From an uncultured Cedecea sp. (GTDB taxonomy: Bacteria > Pseudomonadota > Gammaproteobacteria > Enterobacterales > Enterobacteriaceae), in the NCBI RefSeq assembly GCF_947498825.1, contig NZ_CANMLV010000009.1, positions 93,659 to 157,658 of the forward strand: a stretch of 64,000 nt of DNA. The letters run 5' to 3'. A program made the translations under genes and the position numbers. This document shows, piece by piece, positions 42,806 through 52,526 of the stretch; the stretch's first letter is position 1, and each line of letters opens with the position of its first letter. The notes beneath the pieces are model-generated. The model was not told the origin of the DNA. It saw only the letters and a list, made by a program, of their open reading frames with translations, and did no database searches.

Positions 42806-45052
42806 ATGCTAACTCGTTTGCGAGAAATTGTCGAAAAGGTTGCCAGTGCCCCGCGCCTTAATGAGGCGCTGGATACACTGGTGACTGAAATCTGCGAGGC
42901 GATGGATACAGAAGTCTGTTCCGTCTACTTAGCCGATAATGACAGACAGTGTTTTTATCTAATGGCCACACGTGGTTTAAAAAAACCACGAGGCCGTTCG
43001 GTGACGCTGGCATTCGATGAGGGTATTGTTGGTCTGGTTGGGCGGCTTGCAGAGCCTATTAACTTGGCTGATGCCCAAAAGCATCCCAGCTTTAAATACA
43101 TTCCTTCCGTAAAAGAAGAACATTTTCGTGCTTTTCTTGGGGTTCCGGTTATCCAGCGGCGACAGTTGCTGGGCGTTTTGGTGGTACAGCAACGTGAGCT
43201 ACGCCAATATGATGAAAGCGAAGAGTCATTTCTGGTTACGCTTGCGACCCAAGTTGCTGCTATTTTATCTCAGTCTCAGCTAACTGGTTTGTTCAGGCAG
43301 TACCGGCACACGCGTATTCGTGCACTACCTGCCTCATCGGGCGTGGCCATTGCGGAAGGTTGGGTTGATGCCACACTGCCACTGATAGAACAGGTATCCG
43401 AAGCCTCGACGCTGGATATTGTCTCTGAGCGTGAGCGTCTGATGACGGCATTAGAGGAGTCGGCGGCCGAATTTCGGCGTTATAGTAAGCGTTTCGCGGC
43501 CGGAGCACAGAAAGAAACGGCGGCTATCTTTGACTTATATTCTCACTTACTCAGTGATACCCGGTTACGGCGAGAACTTTTTGCAGAAGTTGACAGCGGT
43601 TCTGTTGCTGAATGGGCAGTAAAAAAGGTCATTGAAAAATTTGCAGCTCAGTTTGCCAGTCTGACGGACAGTTACTTAAAAGAGCGTTCCGGTGATTTAA
43701 GAGCGCTGGGACAGCGGGTTCTGTTTCATCTCGACGACACCATTCAAAGCCCTAACACGTGGCCTGAACGTTTTATTCTGGTGGCAGATGAACTCTCAGC
43801 GGCAACGCTTGCTGAATTACCGCAAAATCGTCTTGCCGGAATAGTTGTGCGCGATGGTGCGGTGAATTCCCATGCTGCGATCATGGTGCGTGCATTAGGT
43901 ATTCCTACCATAACGGGAGCGGATATTCAGCCTTCGCTCTTGCATCGCCGCATGCTGATTGTTGATGGTTATCGCGGTGAATTACTGGTTGAGCCGGAAC
44001 AGATACTGCTAAAAGAGTATCAGCGCCTGGTGAGTGAGGAAAATGAACTCAGTCGCCTGGTCGAGGATAAAGCCGATGAACCTGGTCAGTTGAAAAGCGG
44101 TGAACGGGTTCAGGTGATGCTTAATGCAGGCTTAAGTCCTGAACATGAAGGTAAACTGGGGCGACGCATTGACGGTATTGGCCTGTATCGTACTGAAATT
44201 CCGTTTATGCTACAGAGTGGTTTCCCTTCCGAAGAAGAGCAAATTGCGCAGTATCAGGGCATGCTACAGCTGTTTAATGATAAACCTGTGACCTTACGTA
44301 CGCTTGATGTCGGGGCCGACAAACCACTTCCCTATATGCCGATTAGCGAAGAAAACCCTTCTCTTGGCTGGCGCGGAATCCGTATCACGCTCGATCAACC
44401 CGAGATTTTTTTAATTCAAGTGCGGGCAATGCTCAGGGCGAATGCGGCGACCAGTAACCTTAGTATCCTCTTACCGATGATAACCAGCATTGAAGAACTC
44501 GATGAGGCACGCAAACTTATCCAGCGAGCAGAGCAGGAAGTTGAGGCCTCTTTGGGTTATGCGCTACCTGAATTGCGTTTAGGGGTGATGGTTGAAGTTC
44601 CCTCGATGCTGTTTATGTTTAAGCATCTGGCTGGCCGTGTTGATTTTATCTCTGTTGGAACCAATGATCTTACCCAATACCTGTTGGCGGTGGACAGAAA
44701 TAACACACGAGTAGCGAGTCTCTACGATAGCCTGCATCCGGCAGTGTTGCAGGCGTTAGATATGATAGCTAAAGAAACCAGACGCTACGGTATCGATCTC
44801 GCTTTATGTGGTGAAATGGCGGGAGATCCACGCTGTGTCGCCCTGCTGGTCGGACTGGGATATCGACATTTATCCATGAATGGTCGCTCAGTGGCGCGTG
44901 TTAAATACTTGCTACGCAATATTGAAAGAGAAGACGCTGAAGCATTGGCCATAGCCAGTATTAACGCTCAGACGACGGCTGAAGTGAGTCATCAGGTGAC
45001 TGAATTTATGGAAAAAAGAGGTATGGGCGGCCTGATTCGTGGTGGCCGTTAA
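42806..45052 (+). CDS. ptsP: PTS-Ntr phosphoenolpyruvate-protein phosphotransferase (enzyme I-Ntr)
   Basis: The 748-residue protein has E. coli length. It starts with a GAF domain (1-155), then the enzyme I N-terminal domain with phospho-histidine H356 in NSHAAIMVRALGIPTITGAD, and the PEP-binding TIM barrel (RIDGIGLYRTEIPFM, DVGADKPLPYM, VGTNDLTQYLLAVDRNN and the catalytic cysteine in ALCGEMAGD). It passes phosphate to NPr and EIIA-Ntr, and the GAF domain senses glutamine and 2-ketoglutarate. It lies 12 bp after rppH. Confidence 0.98.
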   Translation: MLTRLREIVEKVASAPRLNEALDTLVTEICEAMDTEVCSVYLADNDRQCFYLMATRGLKKPRGRSVTLAFDEGIVGLVGRLAEPINLADAQKHPSFKYIPSVKEEHFRAFLGVPVIQRRQLLGVLVVQQRELRQYDESEESFLVTLATQVAAILSQSQLTGLFRQYRHTRIRALPASSGVAIAEGWVDATLPLIEQVSEASTLDIVSERERLMTALEESAAEFRRYSKRFAAGAQKETAAIFDLYSHLLSDTRLRRELFAEVDSGSVAEWAVKKVIEKFAAQFASLTDSYLKERSGDLRALGQRVLFHLDDTIQSPNTWPERFILVADELSAATLAELPQNRLAGIVVRDGAVNSHAAIMVRALGIPTITGADIQPSLLHRRMLIVDGYRGELLVEPEQILLKEYQRLVSEENELSRLVEDKADEPGQLKSGERVQVMLNAGLSPEHEGKLGRRIDGIGLYRTEIPFMLQSGFPSEEEQIAQYQGMLQLFNDKPVTLRTLDVGADKPLPYMPISEENPSLGWRGIRITLDQPEIFLIQVRAMLRANAATSNLSILLPMITSIEELDEARKLIQRAEQEVEASLGYALPELRLGVMVEVPSMLFMFKHLAGRVDFISVGTNDLTQYLLAVDRNNTRVASLYDSLHPAVLQALDMIAKETRRYGIDLALCGEMAGDPRCVALLVGLGYRHLSMNGRSVARVKYLLRNIEREDAEALAIASINAQTTAEVSHQVTEFMEKRGMGGLIRGGR

Positions 45053-45163
45053 GTACGTTTGTCTGGCTATAAAAAATAGCATTACACATCTTTTACAACT
45101 TCGTTAATCAATCACTTCCAGCCTTTATGCTATGATGCGTTGCTTTCGGAGCGCATTCTTTAA

Positions 45164-45286
45164 TACCCGTCATACTTCAAGTTGCCTGGGGTTGCCGGAG
45201 CTCCGCGTGCTGAATTACATAGTTTGTCTATGCTCATCGTCACGCCTCGCTCTGTGCTTACAAGCAACTCGAATTATTTTGGAGAT
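45164..45286. repeat. Palindromic repeat, copy 5 (YPAL-like)
   Basis: Begins TACCCGTCATACTTCAAGTT and ends near CTCGAATTATTTTGGAGAT. Termini are conserved; the right end has diverged from GGGTA. The central hairpin is TGAATTACATAGTTTGTCTA. It lies between ptsP and lgt and may separate their transcripts; the lgt promoter may overlap its right arm. Confidence 0.85.
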
Positions 45287-45349
45287 ATAATGCGTATTTG
45301 TAATTCCGCCATCCACTTTTGGTGGTGTAACAATGGCTTGTGGTGACAG

Positions 45350-46225
45350 ATGAACAGTGGCTATCTGCGTTTCCCTGAATTTGATCCGGTACTTTTTTCC
45401 ATCGGGCCAATCTCCCTGCACTGGTACGGCATGATGTACCTTATCGGCTTCATATTTGCGATGTGGCTTGCCGGCCGTCGTGCCAGCCGTCCGGGTAGTG
45501 GATGGACAAAAAATGAAGTTGAAAACTTGCTCTATGCTGGTTTTGTCGGCGTATTCGTTGGTGGACGACTGGGATATGTCTTTTTCTACAATTTCCCGGT
45601 GTTTCTTGCCGATCCGCTCTATTTATTCAAAGTATGGGATGGCGGAATGTCTTTCCACGGCGGGCTTATCGGTGTCATCTGTGTGATGATCATTTACGCG
45701 CGTCGAACCAAACGTTCATTTTTCCAGGTGTCTGACTTTATTGCTCCCCTGATCCCTTTTGGTCTAGGGGCCGGGCGTCTGGGTAATTTTATCAACGGCG
45801 AACTCTGGGGCCGCGTTGATCCAAACTTTAAATGGGCAATGCTGTTCCCGGAATCACGCAGAGAAGATATCGGTCTGCTGGCCAGCCATCCTGAATGGCA
45901 ATCCTTGTTTAATCAATACGGTAGCTTGCCACGTCACCCTTCACAGTTGTATCAGTTGTTACTGGAAGGCGTTGTCTTATTCATCATTCTGAATGTGTTT
46001 GTGCGTAAATCCCGCCCTGTGGGCGCGGTATCCGGCTTGTTCTTAATCGGTTACGGTATCTTCCGCATTATTTCTGAATTCTTCCGTCAACCTGACGCCC
46101 AGTTTACCGGGGAGTGGGTACAATATATCAGCATGGGACAAATCCTCTCGATTCCTATGGTGGTGGCGGGTGCTATCATGATGGTTTGGGCCTATCGCCG
46201 TCGTCCACAACCACAATTATCCTGA
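45350..46225 (+). CDS. lgt: Phosphatidylglycerol-prolipoprotein diacylglyceryl transferase
   Basis: The 291-residue inner-membrane enzyme equals E. coli Lgt in length. It has seven membrane segments and the Lgt signature [12 protein letters not shown], the catalytic-region histidine in [13 protein letters not shown], and [16 protein letters not shown] with the essential arginine. It attaches diacylglycerol to the lipobox cysteine of prolipoproteins; this window encodes several of them (YgdR, MdtP-like). thyA follows after 6 bp. Confidence 0.98.
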   Translation: MNSGYLRFPEFDPVLFSIGPISLHWYGMMYLIGFIFAMWLAGRRASRPGSGWTKNEVENLLYAGFVGVFVGGRLGYVFFYNFPVFLADPLYLFKVWDGGMSFHGGLIGVICVMIIYARRTKRSFFQVSDFIAPLIPFGLGAGRLGNFINGELWGRVDPNFKWAMLFPESRREDIGLLASHPEWQSLFNQYGSLPRHPSQLYQLLLEGVVLFIILNVFVRKSRPVGAVSGLFLIGYGIFRIISEFFRQPDAQFTGEWVQYISMGQILSIPMVVAGAIMMVWAYRRRPQPQLS

Positions 46226-46231
46226 GGTGAT

Positions 46232-47026
46232 ATGAAACAGTATCTTGATTTGATGAAGATGGTGCTTGAAGAGGGCACTCCCAAAGATGACCGTACCGGC
46301 ACCGGAACCTTGTCTGTTTTTGGCCATCAGATGCGCTTTAATCTGCAGGAAGGTTTTCCTTTAGTCACCACTAAAAAATGTCATTTGCGCTCGATTATTC
46401 ATGAGCTTCTGTGGTTTTTAAAAGGGGACACCAACGTTGCTTATCTGCATGAGAATAATGTGACGATTTGGGACGAATGGGCGGATGAAAACGGCGATTT
46501 AGGTCCGGTATACGGTAAGCAATGGCGTTCATGGACGGCACCAGATGGTCGTCATATTGATCAGCTCACCACCGTTATTCAGCAACTAAAGAATGACCCG
46601 GATTCCAGACGCATTATCGTTTCCGCATGGAATGTTGGTGAACTGGAGCAAATGGCACTGGCACCTTGCCATGCCTTTTTCCAGTTCTATGTTGCGAATG
46701 GCAAGCTGTCTTGTCAGCTTTATCAGCGTTCGTGCGATATCTTCCTCGGCCTGCCGTTTAATATCGCCAGTTATGCGTTACTGGTGCATATGATAGCCCA
46801 ACAGTGCGACCTTGAAGTGGGCGATTTTGTCTGGACAGGGGGAGACACGCATTTATATCTCAACCACCTTGAGCAGACGCGTCTGCAGCTGACCCGTGAA
46901 CCTCGTCCTCTGCCGCAGCTGGTTATCAAACGTAAACCCGAATCCCTGTTTGATTATCGTTTTGAAGACTTTGACATTACTGGTTACGACCCACATCCTG
47001 CGATTAAAGCACCTGTGGCGATTTAA
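46232..47026 (+). CDS. thyA: Thymidylate synthase
   Basis: The 264-residue protein equals E. coli ThyA in length. The catalytic nucleophile is C146 in [12 protein letters not shown]; other motifs are [17 protein letters not shown], the arginines in [11 protein letters not shown], and [16 protein letters not shown] [19 protein letters not shown]. It methylates dUMP to dTMP using methylene-tetrahydrofolate. It is 6 bp downstream of lgt with GAGGTGAT as ribosome site, so the two are co-transcribed. Confidence 0.98.
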   Translation: MKQYLDLMKMVLEEGTPKDDRTGTGTLSVFGHQMRFNLQEGFPLVTTKKCHLRSIIHELLWFLKGDTNVAYLHENNVTIWDEWADENGDLGPVYGKQWRSWTAPDGRHIDQLTTVIQQLKNDPDSRRIIVSAWNVGELEQMALAPCHAFFQFYVANGKLSCQLYQRSCDIFLGLPFNIASYALLVHMIAQQCDLEVGDFVWTGGDTHLYLNHLEQTRLQLTREPRPLPQLVIKRKPESLFDYRFEDFDITGYDPHPAIKAPVAI

Positions 47027-47079
47027 GCTGTTGATGTTCTGAACCACATCAAGTCACCCGAAAATGACGGGTATAAAAA

Positions 47080-47113
47080 CCCATAAGCCTGTAGCGGCTT
47101 ATGGGTTTTTTTT
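47080..47113 (+). terminator. Rho-independent terminator after thyA
   Basis: A CCCATAAGCC / GGCTTATGGG stem with a 6-nt loop is followed by a run of eight T. Confidence 0.95.
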
Positions 47114-47230
47114 CGAGAAAACCTAGAAAGATGATGAAATTTTCTGCAACGGCATCGAGTTATTTCGAGGATATTCGGTGTCTGTGGTTTAGTGACTGGT
47201 CAGTTATTTCATAACAGGCATACTGATGCC

Positions 47231-47695
47231 ATGAACAAGATGATACAGGGCTTCAGCCTGATAGAAATGATGGTTGTTATGGTGATGATTGCCATTTTGA
47301 GCTCCGGTGCTATTTATGGCTTTCAGCAATGGCAGCACCATCAGCGGCTCTGGCAAACCGCGCATCAGCTCAGCCAATTTCTGCGCCATTTGCGTAGCGA
47401 TGCTAACGGATTGAATCGTGACCATATACTGACTCTTTGGCAGCAAGGCGATCGCTGGTGCCTCACGACAGAACAGTACGCTGACAAGCCTTGTATAACG
47501 ACAAGCCCGCGGCAATTCATTCCACGCTTTAAAGATGTATTGATAACCGAAATGACCCCCGGACTGGGGTTTTATGGGGTGATGAATACAGCAAAGCCCG
47601 GACATATTATTTTAAGCAATACCGCAGGGCGGCGAAAGATTATCCTTTCGGTCTGGGGGCGTATCCGCATCCTTGCTCTGGCGGAGCAGACATAA
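47231..47695 (+). CDS. ppdA: Prepilin peptidase-dependent protein A (minor pseudopilin)
   Basis: The 154-residue protein has a class III prepilin leader: six residues, then the cleavage glycine and GFSLIEMMVVMVMIAILSSG, with the E5 of the mature form. The remainder is a globular pseudopilin domain with two cysteines (RWCLTT, DKPCITT). The ATG at 47231 is chosen because a longer N terminus would bury the leader. It is the first gene of ppdA-ppdB-ygdB-ppdC, minor pilin genes ahead of recC, each joined to the next by overlap or a 2-bp gap. Confidence 0.92.
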   Translation: MNKMIQGFSLIEMMVVMVMIAILSSGAIYGFQQWQHHQRLWQTAHQLSQFLRHLRSDANGLNRDHILTLWQQGDRWCLTTEQYADKPCITTSPRQFIPRFKDVLITEMTPGLGFYGVMNTAKPGHIILSNTAGRRKIILSVWGRIRILALAEQT

Positions 47696-48246
47696 TGCGA
47701 CTCAGGCAGCAGGGTTTTACGCTCATTGAAGTTTTAGTGGCATTAGCGCTCAGTAGCGTACTGCTGCTGGGGGTGATGCGCCTTATCCCCATGCAGCAAC
47801 GGAATATTCTGCGTGATTATCAGTCTGCCTGTGTGCGTGAGTCTGTGTGGCAGCTTGCATACCGTATCGGTAAGCATCTTCAACGAGCAGGATACTGCCG
47901 GGGCGTCTGCAGGATCCCGGCTCTGCAAATAGAACAAGGCGGGAGCCGAGTGCTGATTCAGTGGCAAGCACCCGAACCGGGGAATTCAATCGTCGGTGAG
48001 TACACACAGACAGGTTATCGTTTACACCAGGGAGCGTTGCAAATTCTTAAAGGAACGAAAGAATTTACCGGTGAGTTATGGGAAAACATCTCTGATCCTG
48101 AATTGATGACACTGACTCATTTCTCCGTCATAAAGCTGTTACGCGAAGTGGGGCCGCCATTGCTGGTTATTAATCTGACCGCCAGACAACAGCATAGCTC
48201 GTCATCAATTACAGTGCGGCATATTGTCAGAGGCGAAAATTTATGA
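47695..48246 (+). CDS. ppdB: Prepilin peptidase-dependent protein B (minor pseudopilin)
   Basis: The 183-residue protein starts MRLRQQGFTLIEVLVALALS, a type IV prepilin leader cleaved after G7, followed by the N-terminal hydrophobic helix and a C-terminal globular domain with two cysteines at CRGVCRIPAL. Its start overlaps the ppdA stop (TAATG) and its end overlaps ygdB (ATGA), so all are translated together. Confidence 0.92.
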   Translation: MRLRQQGFTLIEVLVALALSSVLLLGVMRLIPMQQRNILRDYQSACVRESVWQLAYRIGKHLQRAGYCRGVCRIPALQIEQGGSRVLIQWQAPEPGNSIVGEYTQTGYRLHQGALQILKGTKEFTGELWENISDPELMTLTHFSVIKLLREVGPPLLVINLTARQQHSSSSITVRHIVRGENL

Positions 48247-48677
48247 ATTTATCCCGCGAAGCCGGGCTGAGCACAGTCCTGATGGTATTGATGCTGTTGC
48301 TCTTAGGGTTGATGATGCTGGCCGGATTATCGTCTTATCTTGCTGCCGAACGGCAGTGGGGAATAAAGGAAGTCAGATTGATAGTCCGCCATGCTGGTGC
48401 GCAGTCGGCACTGGCATGGGGGACAGGGCTTCACTGGTCGCCGCAGAAACACCGGCAATGCCAGACTGAAGCATCTTCTGGGCTGCATGCTTGTTTGTAT
48501 CAAGTAAAAGGGAATGAAGTATTACTGGCAGGAACCTTAATGGATGGCAATTTGTCTGAAAGTTTGGTTTTTTGGCAATGGGGATGGTTGAAAAAAGGTA
48601 AATTTATAGCAAACGCCCATGGATGGCTGGATTATTGTCCCTTAAGCGATAAAACACGCTGTAATCTGGCATCATAA
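48243..48677 (+). CDS. ygdB: YgdB, PilX-like minor pilin-associated protein
   Basis: The 144-residue protein starts MNLSREAGLSTVLMVLMLLL with one hydrophobic N-terminal helix similar to pilin-like proteins (GLSTVL in place of GFTLIE) and a soluble part containing several cysteines. E. coli YgdB has the same position and size. It probably belongs to the same pseudopilin complex as PpdA, B and C. The start overlaps ppdB by 4 bp. Confidence 0.88.
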   Translation: MNLSREAGLSTVLMVLMLLLLGLMMLAGLSSYLAAERQWGIKEVRLIVRHAGAQSALAWGTGLHWSPQKHRQCQTEASSGLHACLYQVKGNEVLLAGTLMDGNLSESLVFWQWGWLKKGKFIANAHGWLDYCPLSDKTRCNLAS

Positions 48678-48679
48678 TC

Positions 48680-49000
48680 ATGCAGCAGCGCGGTTTTAGC
48701 TTACCCGAAACATTATGTTCACTGGTGCTGTTTGCCGTAGTCATTATTTTACTATTGAATTATCACCGCGGACTGCAGCAAGGGGGAGAGGCCCAATGGC
48801 AGACCCGGCAACTTTGGCGCTATGCACTTGAGCAAACGGAACCTGAATCTCCACCATTGCCGGACGGGTGGCTAGTTCAGAAACAACAGATATCCTGTGG
48901 GGATTGTCTTTGTATCAGTGTCACGATAACCAGCCCCCAGAGACGTTTCGGGCAGTTATCAAAACGGATATGTCCGTTACCTCATTCTAATCAGGAGTAG
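48680..49000 (+). CDS. ppdC: Prepilin peptidase-dependent protein C (minor pseudopilin)
   Basis: The 106-residue protein starts MQQRGFSLPETLCSLVLFAV, a prepilin leader with cleavage after G5 and E5 of the mature protein. The short globular part has a CGDCLC cysteine cluster, also seen in E. coli PpdC. It ends 7 bp before recC. Confidence 0.9.
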   Translation: MQQRGFSLPETLCSLVLFAVVIILLLNYHRGLQQGGEAQWQTRQLWRYALEQTEPESPPLPDGWLVQKQQISCGDCLCISVTITSPQRRFGQLSKRICPLPHSNQE

Positions 49001-49007
49001 CGATTTT

Positions 49008-52000
49008 ATGTTGCGTGTCTACCATTCCAATCGCCTTGATGTGCTTGAAGAAATTATGGAGTTCATTGTTGAACGCCAGCCCCTGGAAAATGTTCTGGAT
49101 CCAGAGGTCGTACTGGTGCAAAGCACGGGGATGGCGCAATGGTTACAAATGACGCTGGCACAAAAATTTGGCATCGCTGCGAATATCCATTTTCCATTAC
49201 CGGCGAGCTTTATCTGGGAAATGTTCAGCGCTGTTTTGCCGGGCATTCCTGAGCAGAGTGCTTTTAATAAACAGAGTATGAGCTGGAAATTGATGACGCT
49301 TATCCCGGAGATGCTTACTGAAGCGCCCTTTGCTCAATTAAAGCACTATCTCCAGGCAGATGATAATAACCGTAAACTTTTCCAGCTCGCGTCACGTATT
49401 GCAGACCTCTACGATCAGTATCTGGTGTATCGCCCCGCTTGGTTAAGTCACTGGGAAAAGGGAGAGTGGGTCGATAATGCAGGAGAAGCGCAACAGTGGC
49501 AGGCGCCGCTGTGGGCGGCTTTAGTTCGTTATACTGCCGATTTAGGTCATCCTGAATGGCACCGTGCTAATCTTTATCAGCGTTTTATCAGCAAACTTGA
49601 GGAGAGTGATACCTGCCCCCCGGGACTGCCTTCTCGTATTTTTCTTTGCGGTATCTCTGCACTTCCTCCCGTTTATCTTCAGGCTCTGCAGGCACTGGGT
49701 AAACATATTGATATTCATGTCTTATTTACTAATCCTTGCCGCTATTACTGGGGGGATATTAAAGACTCTGCATTTCTGGCGCGCCTGACTCAGCGCCGTC
49801 GTCGTCGTCATTTAGCTGACAATGAGCATGCATTATTTAAAAATAATGACAGTGCGGCAGCACTCTTTAATATTCTTGGAGAACAGGACACGGCTAATCC
49901 ACTGCTGGCCTCATGGGGTAAGCTGGGAAGGGATTATGTTTATCTGCTATCAGAGTTGGAGCAGTTTGAAGAGATCGATGTCTTTGTCGATGTTGATCCA
50001 GACAATTTGCTACACAAACTGCAATACGATCTGCTGGAGTTAAAAAATAGTGCCGTGCTGGGGCTGACAGAGGAAGAGTTTAATCGCAGTGACAGTAAGC
50101 AACTGCTGGATCCAAACGATCGCTCTGTGACCTTTCATGAGTGCCACAGCCCTCAGCGTGAAGTCGAGATCCTGCATGATAAACTCCTGGCAATGCTACA
50201 GGATGATCCGAACTTAAAACCACGCGATATCATTGTAATGGTTGCAGATATCGACAGCTACAGCCCCTTTATCCAGGCTGTTTTTGGTAACGCTCGTGAC
50301 GATCGCTGGTTACCTTTTACTCTTTCCGATCGTCGTGCCAGTCACGCTCACCCGGCGCTGCAGGCCTTTATCAGTTTACTTTCGTTACCGGAAAGCCGCT
50401 TCCTGGCTGAAGATGTACTGGCGCTGCTGGAGGTGTCTTCTTTGGCTAACCGCTTTTCCATTGATGAAGAAGGTCTGCGTTATTTACGTCAATGGGTTAG
50501 TGAGTCCGGCATCCGTTGGGGGCTGGATGACGACAATGTTCGGCAGCAAGCATTACCGGCAACAGGGCAACATACCTGGCGTTTTGGTCTGACACGTATG
50601 CTGCTGGGCTATGCCATGGAAAGTGAGACTGGCGTCTGGGATTCCGTCCTGCCGTTTGATGAGTCGAGCGGTTTAATTGCCCGTCTGGTCGGGCAGCTGG
50701 CTGAGTTATTAATGCGCCTTAATCAATGGCGACACGTTTTGGCTCAACCGAGAACACTGGAAGAGTGGTTGCCATTATGCAAAGAGATGCTGGCCTGTTT
50801 CTTCCAGACTGATAGCGAATCTGAAGAGGCTTTAGCGTTAATTGAATCCCAGTGGCAGGAGATGCTTGAGCAGGGAGTTGAGGCTGCTTATAACCAGCCA
50901 GTATCACTGGTTCTGTTACGTGGTGCGCTCTCACAGCGGCTGGATCAACAAAGAATGAGTCAGCGCTTCCTGGCCGGGCAGGTCAATTTCTGTACCTTGA
51001 TGCCGATGCGTGCCATTCCGTTTAAAGTGGTTTGTCTGCTGGGGATGAATGATGGCGTTTATCCTCGTACTCTTGCCCCATTAGGGTTTGATTTAATAGG
51101 TCAGAATCCGCAGCGTGGTGACCGAAGCCGGCGTGATGATGACCGTTATCTGTTTCTTGAAGCGCTGAGTTCCGCAGAGCAGCGTTTATATATCAGCTAT
51201 ATTGGCCGTTCTATTCAGGACAACAGCCGCCGCTACCCTTCAGTATTAGTTGAGGAGTTACTGGACTATATCGTTAATAGTCACTATTTACCGGGCGATG
51301 ATCTGTTGGATATTGATGCCAGCAGCCAGCGAGTGAAACAACATTTAGTTGTGCAGCATTCCCGTACTCCTTTTGCCAGTGAAAATTACCTGCCTGAAGA
51401 CGCAGCCCAAAGTTTTGCTGAGGAATGGTTTGCTGCTGCTAATCAACAAGGCGATGCGCATGTTCCCTTTATTGTTGAGCCCTTACCCACGCTCCCGTTA
51501 GATGAAATATCTCTGGAACAATTACAGCGTTTCTGGCGGCATCCGGTACGCGCATTTTTCCAAACCAGATTAGGCGTTAATTTCCATATTGATGAAACTG
51601 AATTACCCGATAGCGAGCCTTTTACGCTTGATTCACTTGAAAGTTTCTTACTCAATCAAAAGGTACTTAATACCCTAATTGAACAGGGCGATCCCCAGCA
51701 GCTCTTCACCCGATATCGGGCTGCTGGCGAGTTACCCTATGGGGCATTCGGTGAAATTATCTGGGAAAAACAGCAAGCAGAAATGCAGGTTTTGGCAGAA
51801 AAAATCATTGCTGCACGCCAGCCGACAGAAAATTGGGAAGTGGATCTGTCTATTGCCGGTGTTCGTTTTACGGGATGGCTGTCTGATGTTCAGCCGCATG
51901 GTTTGTTACGCTGGCGGCCTTCGATTCTGACGGTTGGTCACGGCTTACAATTATGGCTTGAACATCTTGTCTGGTCTGCATCAGGGGGAAATGGCGAAAG

Positions 52001-52382
52001 CCACATGTTTGGGCGTAAAGAGTCACAGTGGAGCTTTCCACTGATGAAAAAAGAGCAGGCGAAGTATTACCTGGAGCAGTTAATTGAAGGTTATAAAAAA
52101 GGCGTTAATCAGCCGCTGCTGCTATTGCCGCAAAGTGGTGGAGCATGGTTAAAGACTTGTTATGACCCGCAACAAGATGCCATTCTATGGGATGAACAGA
52201 CTCAGCTAAAAGCAAGAAACAAGCTTGTTTCTACGTGGGAAGGAAATACCCTGGTTGAGGGGGAAGGTGCCGATATCTGGTTACAACGCTTGCATCGCTC
52301 ATTGGATGAGAATTACTACAAAGCGATTATCAGTGAGGCTGAAAACTATCTGTTACCGGTTTTTCGTTTCAACCAAAGCTAA
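49008..52382 (+). CDS. recC: Exodeoxyribonuclease V gamma subunit RecC
   Basis: The 1124-residue protein (E. coli 1122) starts MLRVYHSNRLDVLEEIMEFI and keeps the RecC pattern: inactive helicase-like domains 1A/2A with VQSTGMAQWLQMTLAQKFGI, GDRSRRDDDRYLFLEALSSA, and a C-terminal degenerate nuclease-like domain. RecC splits the duplex and reads Chi within the RecBCD complex. It starts 7 bp after ppdC with AGGAG and is 144 bp from ptrA. Confidence 0.98.
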   Translation: MLRVYHSNRLDVLEEIMEFIVERQPLENVLDPEVVLVQSTGMAQWLQMTLAQKFGIAANIHFPLPASFIWEMFSAVLPGIPEQSAFNKQSMSWKLMTLIPEMLTEAPFAQLKHYLQADDNNRKLFQLASRIADLYDQYLVYRPAWLSHWEKGEWVDNAGEAQQWQAPLWAALVRYTADLGHPEWHRANLYQRFISKLEESDTCPPGLPSRIFLCGISALPPVYLQALQALGKHIDIHVLFTNPCRYYWGDIKDSAFLARLTQRRRRRHLADNEHALFKNNDSAAALFNILGEQDTANPLLASWGKLGRDYVYLLSELEQFEEIDVFVDVDPDNLLHKLQYDLLELKNSAVLGLTEEEFNRSDSKQLLDPNDRSVTFHECHSPQREVEILHDKLLAMLQDDPNLKPRDIIVMVADIDSYSPFIQAVFGNARDDRWLPFTLSDRRASHAHPALQAFISLLSLPESRFLAEDVLALLEVSSLANRFSIDEEGLRYLRQWVSESGIRWGLDDDNVRQQALPATGQHTWRFGLTRMLLGYAMESETGVWDSVLPFDESSGLIARLVGQLAELLMRLNQWRHVLAQPRTLEEWLPLCKEMLACFFQTDSESEEALALIESQWQEMLEQGVEAAYNQPVSLVLLRGALSQRLDQQRMSQRFLAGQVNFCTLMPMRAIPFKVVCLLGMNDGVYPRTLAPLGFDLIGQNPQRGDRSRRDDDRYLFLEALSSAEQRLYISYIGRSIQDNSRRYPSVLVEELLDYIVNSHYLPGDDLLDIDASSQRVKQHLVVQHSRTPFASENYLPEDAAQSFAEEWFAAANQQGDAHVPFIVEPLPTLPLDEISLEQLQRFWRHPVRAFFQTRLGVNFHIDETELPDSEPFTLDSLESFLLNQKVLNTLIEQGDPQQLFTRYRAAGELPYGAFGEIIWEKQQAEMQVLAEKIIAARQPTENWEVDLSIAGVRFTGWLSDVQPHGLLRWRPSILTVGHGLQLWLEHLVWSASGGNGESHMFGRKESQWSFPLMKKEQAKYYLEQLIEGYKKGVNQPLLLLPQSGGAWLKTCYDPQQDAILWDEQTQLKARNKLVSTWEGNTLVEGEGADIWLQRLHRSLDENYYKAIISEAENYLLPVFRFNQS

Positions 52383-52526
52383 ACAAAAGTGAGTCATGAT
52401 AATTTAGCGCTTGTAGCTCATCTATGATGCATTTTGATACTTCGTGTCTATGTCAGGTAGTCAAAATTTCAGTCGGCTGACTCGACAAAATTTGAGAGTA
52501 ATAGGTACGTAAGACGAGGTTTTTTT

